Below, piece by piece: positions 5,214 to 7,911 of a DNA stretch of 7,911 bases; position 1 is the first letter of the stretch, and each line of letters opens with the position of its first letter. The notes below the pieces were generated by a model. That model was given only the letters and a program-made list of their open reading frames with translations. It was not told where the DNA came from and did no database searches. Origin of the DNA: Lentisphaeria bacterium (GTDB taxonomy: Bacteria; Verrucomicrobiota; Lentisphaeria; Oligosphaerales; PUNB01); assembly GCA_007133055.1 (NCBI GenBank), contig SLNM01000120.1, forward strand, positions 1 to 7,911. The letters run 5' to 3'. Position numbers and translations under genes: made by a program.

Positions 5214-6116
5214 ATGCGCTACGACCATAATCGTTCCTTGCTGGAAAGCAGTATCCCCGGCATGCCGGAACCACGCCGCGGCAAAGTCCGGGACATCTAT
5301 GATTTGGGCGATTATCTTCTCCTGGTGGCAACTGACCGCATCAGCGCCTTCGACTGTGTCATGCCCAACGGTATTCCGGACAAGGGCAAAGTTCTCACCC
5401 AGATGAGTCTTTTCTGGTTGGACTTCATAAAAGAAGTCGACAATCATCTTGTCACTGCGGATGTAAACCAGTATCCGGTCTCTGTGCAGGCGGCGGCCGC
5501 CGATTTGGATGGCAGATCAATGCTGGTGAGAAAAACCACGGTCATCCCGGCGGAATGCGTAGCCCGAGGTTATTTGGTTGGCTCCGGCTGGAAGGAGTAC
5601 CAGCAGAATCAAACCGTATGCGGAATTCCGCTCAAACCCGGCTATCGCCAGGCCGACCAACTGGAAGAGCCGATCTTCACTCCCGCTTTCAAAGCGGAAC
5701 AGGGGGAGCACGATGAAAACATCAGCTTTGAAAAAATGGTTGAACTAACTGACCGCGAAACCGCGGAAACGCTGCGCACCCTGACTTTGAACATTTATCG
5801 CACCGGCGCCGAACGCGCCGCCAAGGCCGGCATTATCATCGCCGACACCAAATTCGAATTCGGTCGGCAGGAAAACGGAGAAATTTTGCTGATCGATGAA
5901 ATCCTCACCCCCGACTCCAGTCGGTTCTGGCCGGCGGAACAATACAGCCCAGGCGCCAATCCGCCCAGCCTGGACAAGCAATTCGTGCGCGACTACCTAA
6001 CTGACATCAAGTTCAACCAACAACCGCCGGCCCCGATCCTGCCGGACGATGTGGTCGAAAAAACCCGGGATAAATATTTGCAGGCATTGCAATTGCTCGC
6101 CGGAAAAACATTGTGA
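5214..6116 (+). CDS. purC: SAICAR synthase (phosphoribosylaminoimidazole-succinocarboxamide synthase)
   Basis: This 300-residue enzyme joins CAIR and aspartate with ATP to make SAICAR, a middle step of de novo purine synthesis in the cytosol. Signature segments are RRGKVRDIYDLG (21-32), DRISAFDCVMPNGIPDKG (41-58), ECVARGYLVGSGW (114-126), IIADTKFEFG (208-217), DEILTPDSSRFW (228-239) and SLDKQFVRDYL (252-262). The length and style fit the longer type, as in yeast Ade1, rather than the roughly 240-residue E. coli type. AAAGGA at 5201-5206, seven bases before the ATG, is a strong ribosome site and fixes the start. No other purine gene is nearby, so purC seems to stand alone. The structured stretch at 5083-5183 upstream suggests regulated expression, possibly attenuation. 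The gap to the following carboxykinase gene is 77 bases, with a small GCTG/CAGC hairpin (6141-6152) and no clear terminator. Confidence 0.97.
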   Translation: MRYDHNRSLLESSIPGMPEPRRGKVRDIYDLGDYLLLVATDRISAFDCVMPNGIPDKGKVLTQMSLFWLDFIKEVDNHLVTADVNQYPVSVQAAAADLDGRSMLVRKTTVIPAECVARGYLVGSGWKEYQQNQTVCGIPLKPGYRQADQLEEPIFTPAFKAEQGEHDENISFEKMVELTDRETAETLRTLTLNIYRTGAERAAKAGIIIADTKFEFGRQENGEILLIDEILTPDSSRFWPAEQYSPGANPPSLDKQFVRDYLTDIKFNQQPPAPILPDDVVEKTRDKYLQALQLLAGKTL

Positions 6117-6193
6117 AAGACGACGAGGACAAACAGTTTTGCTGATTACAGCATAATGTCTCAGGAAACAAAAAAACAAGAAAGGAACAGACA

Positions 6194-7303
6194 ATGAACA
6201 TCGACAACAACCTTCTGCAATCCAAACTGGACAAGGAAAGCTACGAAAGGCTGACAGCCATCGACAATCGCAAGCTGCACGCCTTTGTCTGCGACGCCAT
6301 CACTGTGTGCGAGCCCGACAGTGTCTGGGTCAGCTCCGACTCGGATGCGGATATCGAGCATACGCGCAAAATGGCGATCAAGCTGGGAGAGGAAAGCGAA
6401 CTTGATATTCCCGGTCATACGATTCATTTCGACGGCCCGGAAGACCAGGGGCGCGACCGCGAAGTCACCAGGTACCTGGTGCCCAAAGACGACAGCCTGA
6501 GCGAATCGCTGAACCAGTGCGAACGGGAAGCTGGTCTGAGCGAGGTTCGCGGCCTGCTCAAGGGTTCCATGCGCGGACGCACCATGATCGTGCGGTTCAT
6601 GACCCTTGGCCCCAAAAACTCGGAATTCAGCATTCCCTGCGTCGAATGCACCGACTCCTATTATGTTTCGCACGCCCTCAATCTGCTTTACAACCGAGGC
6701 TACGAAGAATTCAAACGCCTGGGCGAAAAAGCCGAGTTCTTCGCAACCATGCACTCGAGCGGCGAGGTGGACGAGCGCATGACCAGCGTTGATGTCCCCA
6801 ACAAGCGCATTTACATTGACTACACCACCGACACGGTCTACAGCGTCAACACGCAGTATGCCGGCAACACTGTCGGCCTCAAGAAGCTGGCGTTGCGACT
6901 GACTATTCGCAAAGCCGACCGCGAAGGCTGGCTGGCCGAGCATATGTTCATCTCCGGCGTGCATGGTCCGGACGGTCGCAAAACCTACATGGCCGGCGCC
7001 TTCCCCAGCGCCTGCGGCAAGACCTCGACCGCCATGCTCCCGGGCGAAACCATCATGGCCGACGACATCGCCTATTTTCGCGCCCTGGACGGCAAGTGCA
7101 TGGCCGTCAATGCCGAATCCGGCATCTTCGGCATCATCCAGAACGTCAGCGCAGAAGGCGATCCGGCGATCTGGGATGTGCTGACCAAGCCCGGTGAAGT
7201 GATCTTCTCCAACGTGCTGGTCAAGGATGGCCGCCCCTACTGGCTGGGCATGGGCGAGGAAATTCCCAAGGACGGCGAGAATTTCGTCGGCCAATGGCAT
7301 TAA
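6194..7303 (+). CDS. pckG: GTP-type phosphoenolpyruvate carboxykinase, N-terminal part ending at an in-frame TAA
   Basis: This reads as the first 369 residues of a GTP-type PEP carboxykinase, which interconverts oxaloacetate plus GTP with PEP, CO2 and GDP. Visible are the substrate-binding region around Arg87 (GRDREVTRYLV), the MRGRTMIV segment (126-133), the CTDSYYVSHAL segment (152-162), YAGNTVGLKK (222-231), WLAEHMFISGV (246-256), the P-loop FPSACGKTS (270-278) and MADDIAYF (288-295). Lys231, His250 and Asp291 match the metal ligands of the rat enzyme by my recollection of the alignment. AAAGGA (6181-6186), seven bases before the ATG, is a strong ribosome site. Translation ends at TAA 7301-7303, yet homology continues in the same frame beyond it. 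The product alone would lack the second half of the active site, including the GGR segment and guanine pocket, and should not be a working enzyme. Codon style is the same before and after the stop, so this is a recent change or a sequencing error. Confidence 0.85.
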   Translation: MNIDNNLLQSKLDKESYERLTAIDNRKLHAFVCDAITVCEPDSVWVSSDSDADIEHTRKMAIKLGEESELDIPGHTIHFDGPEDQGRDREVTRYLVPKDDSLSESLNQCEREAGLSEVRGLLKGSMRGRTMIVRFMTLGPKNSEFSIPCVECTDSYYVSHALNLLYNRGYEEFKRLGEKAEFFATMHSSGEVDERMTSVDVPNKRIYIDYTTDTVYSVNTQYAGNTVGLKKLALRLTIRKADREGWLAEHMFISGVHGPDGRKTYMAGAFPSACGKTSTAMLPGETIMADDIAYFRALDGKCMAVNAESGIFGIIQNVSAEGDPAIWDVLTKPGEVIFSNVLVKDGRPYWLGMGEEIPKDGENFVGQWH

Positions 7304-7306
7304 GGC

Positions 7307-7911
7307 ATGAAGGATGCCGAGGGCAAGGAAATTCCGTGCGCCCACAAGAACGGGCGTTATGCGGTTGCCCTGGAAGCCCTGTCCAACTGCGATTCCGAAC
7401 TGACCAACCCTGATGGTGTAGCCCTAAAGGTCATCATGTACGGTGGCCGGGACGCAAAGGCGTATGTGCCGATCCAGCAGAGCTTCGACTGGGATCACGG
7501 CATCGTCGCCTACGGCGCGGCGCTCGAGACCGAGACCACCTTCGCCACCATCGGCAAGGAAGGCGTCCCGGAAATCAACCTGATGAGCATTCAGGACTTC
7601 GTCGCCATTCCGCTCGGCAAATATGTCCGGAACAATCTTGATTTCGGCAAGAAGTTGACCGACAAGCCGATGATTTTCGGCACCAACTACTTCCTGCGCG
7701 GGCCGGACGGCAAGTTCCTCAACGGCGTGCGCGACAAGCATGTCTGGGTGAAGTGGATGGAGCTGCGGGTCAACGGCGATGTCGATGCGATCGAAACGCC
7801 GACCGGCTTTATCCCCTGCTACGAGGATCTGAAGAAACTCTTCAAGGATGTCCTGAACAAGGACTACAGCCGCGAGGACTACATCGCCCAGTTCACTATT
7901 CGGGTCAAGGA
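7307..7911 (+). CDS. pckG: GTP-type phosphoenolpyruvate carboxykinase, C-terminal part, runs off the window
   Basis: After the TAA at 7301-7303 the same frame continues open to the window end without a frameshift and clearly encodes the rest of the carboxykinase. It shows IPCAHKNGRY, then MYGGRDAKAYVPI (the GGR segment with the substrate-binding Arg), FDWDHGIVAYGAALETETT, IPLGKYVRNNL (the guanine-pocket region), GTNYFLRGPDGKFLNG and ETPTGFIPCYEDLKKLF. The first possible restart is ATG 7307-7309, four bases after the stop triplet, with no proper ribosome site; stop-restart coupling from the first part is conceivable but unproven. By my alignment from memory, the Glu in LETETT replaces an Arg (436 in rat) and the Leu in IPLGKY replaces a guanine-stacking Phe, so this is a divergent member. 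The most likely readings are a pseudogene by nonsense mutation or a base error; two separately translated halves is the less likely option. Confidence 0.75.
   Translation, partial: MKDAEGKEIPCAHKNGRYAVALEALSNCDSELTNPDGVALKVIMYGGRDAKAYVPIQQSFDWDHGIVAYGAALETETTFATIGKEGVPEINLMSIQDFVAIPLGKYVRNNLDFGKKLTDKPMIFGTNYFLRGPDGKFLNGVRDKHVWVKWMELRVNGDVDAIETPTGFIPCYEDLKKLFKDVLNKDYSREDYIAQFTIRVK

Noticed and set aside
6139..6157. Promoter for the carboxykinase made of TTGCTG and CATAAT
   Set aside because: The spacer is only 7 bases, too short for a sigma70 promoter.
7301..7303. Programmed recoding of TAA as an amino acid
   Set aside because: TAA ends amrA at a proper C-terminus, TGA ends the other genes normally, and no known bacterial system inserts selenocysteine or pyrrolysine at TAA. 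A mutation or base error is simpler.
6161..7345. Long minus-strand open frame of 394 codons opposite the carboxykinase
   Set aside because: It is antisense to a clearly homologous enzyme with a strong ribosome site. Its composition (rich in Ala, Gly, Val, Asp, His) is what the complement of GC-biased third codon positions gives, and I recognise no family in it.

Overview
The window looks like a chromosomal stretch of a Gram-negative, probably rod-shaped bacterium of moderately high GC content. It holds mostly housekeeping genes, separated by gaps unusually rich in inverted repeats. mreB, a purC of the long SAICAR-synthase type, a GTP-type PEP carboxykinase and an AMMECR1/MEMO pair, together with dispersed palindromic repeats, would fit the Verrucomicrobiota/Kiritimatiellota/Lentisphaerota group. 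That placement is inference from gene style only; no rRNA or other taxonomic marker is present.

Layout. Positions 54-1510 (minus strand) hold a two-gene operon, a MEMO-like protein (amrB) followed by an AMMECR1-domain protein (amrA), joined by an ATGA overlap. Positions 1511-2145 are a divergent gene-free region with several repeats, ending in a 100-bp element with 34-bp terminal inverted repeats. Positions 2146-3231 encode a FecCD/BtuC-type ABC permease without its ATPase or binding protein. Positions 3447-4517 encode MreB, preceded by a candidate promoter and a small palindrome. Positions 4552-4675 form an elaborate nested palindrome that could fold as a three-way junction. Positions 4702-5064 encode a small cupin. 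A structured stretch with a palindrome and a terminator-like hairpin (about 5083-5183) leads to purC (5214-6116). From 6194 to the window end runs a GTP-type PEP carboxykinase reading frame, broken by one in-frame TAA at 7301-7303.

The genes do not form one pathway. purC acts in purine synthesis, the carboxykinase links oxaloacetate and PEP, MreB organises cell-wall growth, the permease imports a metal chelate or cobamide, and the amrA/amrB pair belongs to a widely conserved but functionally unresolved system. The plus-strand genes may be separate transcription units, since each gap holds its own secondary structure.

The points most worth a second look are the interrupted carboxykinase, the three-way-junction repeat after mreB, the 34-bp inverted-repeat element before the permease, the structured purC leader, and a 15-bp motif shared by the regions upstream of the permease and mreB. 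I found no convincing new multi-gene system.
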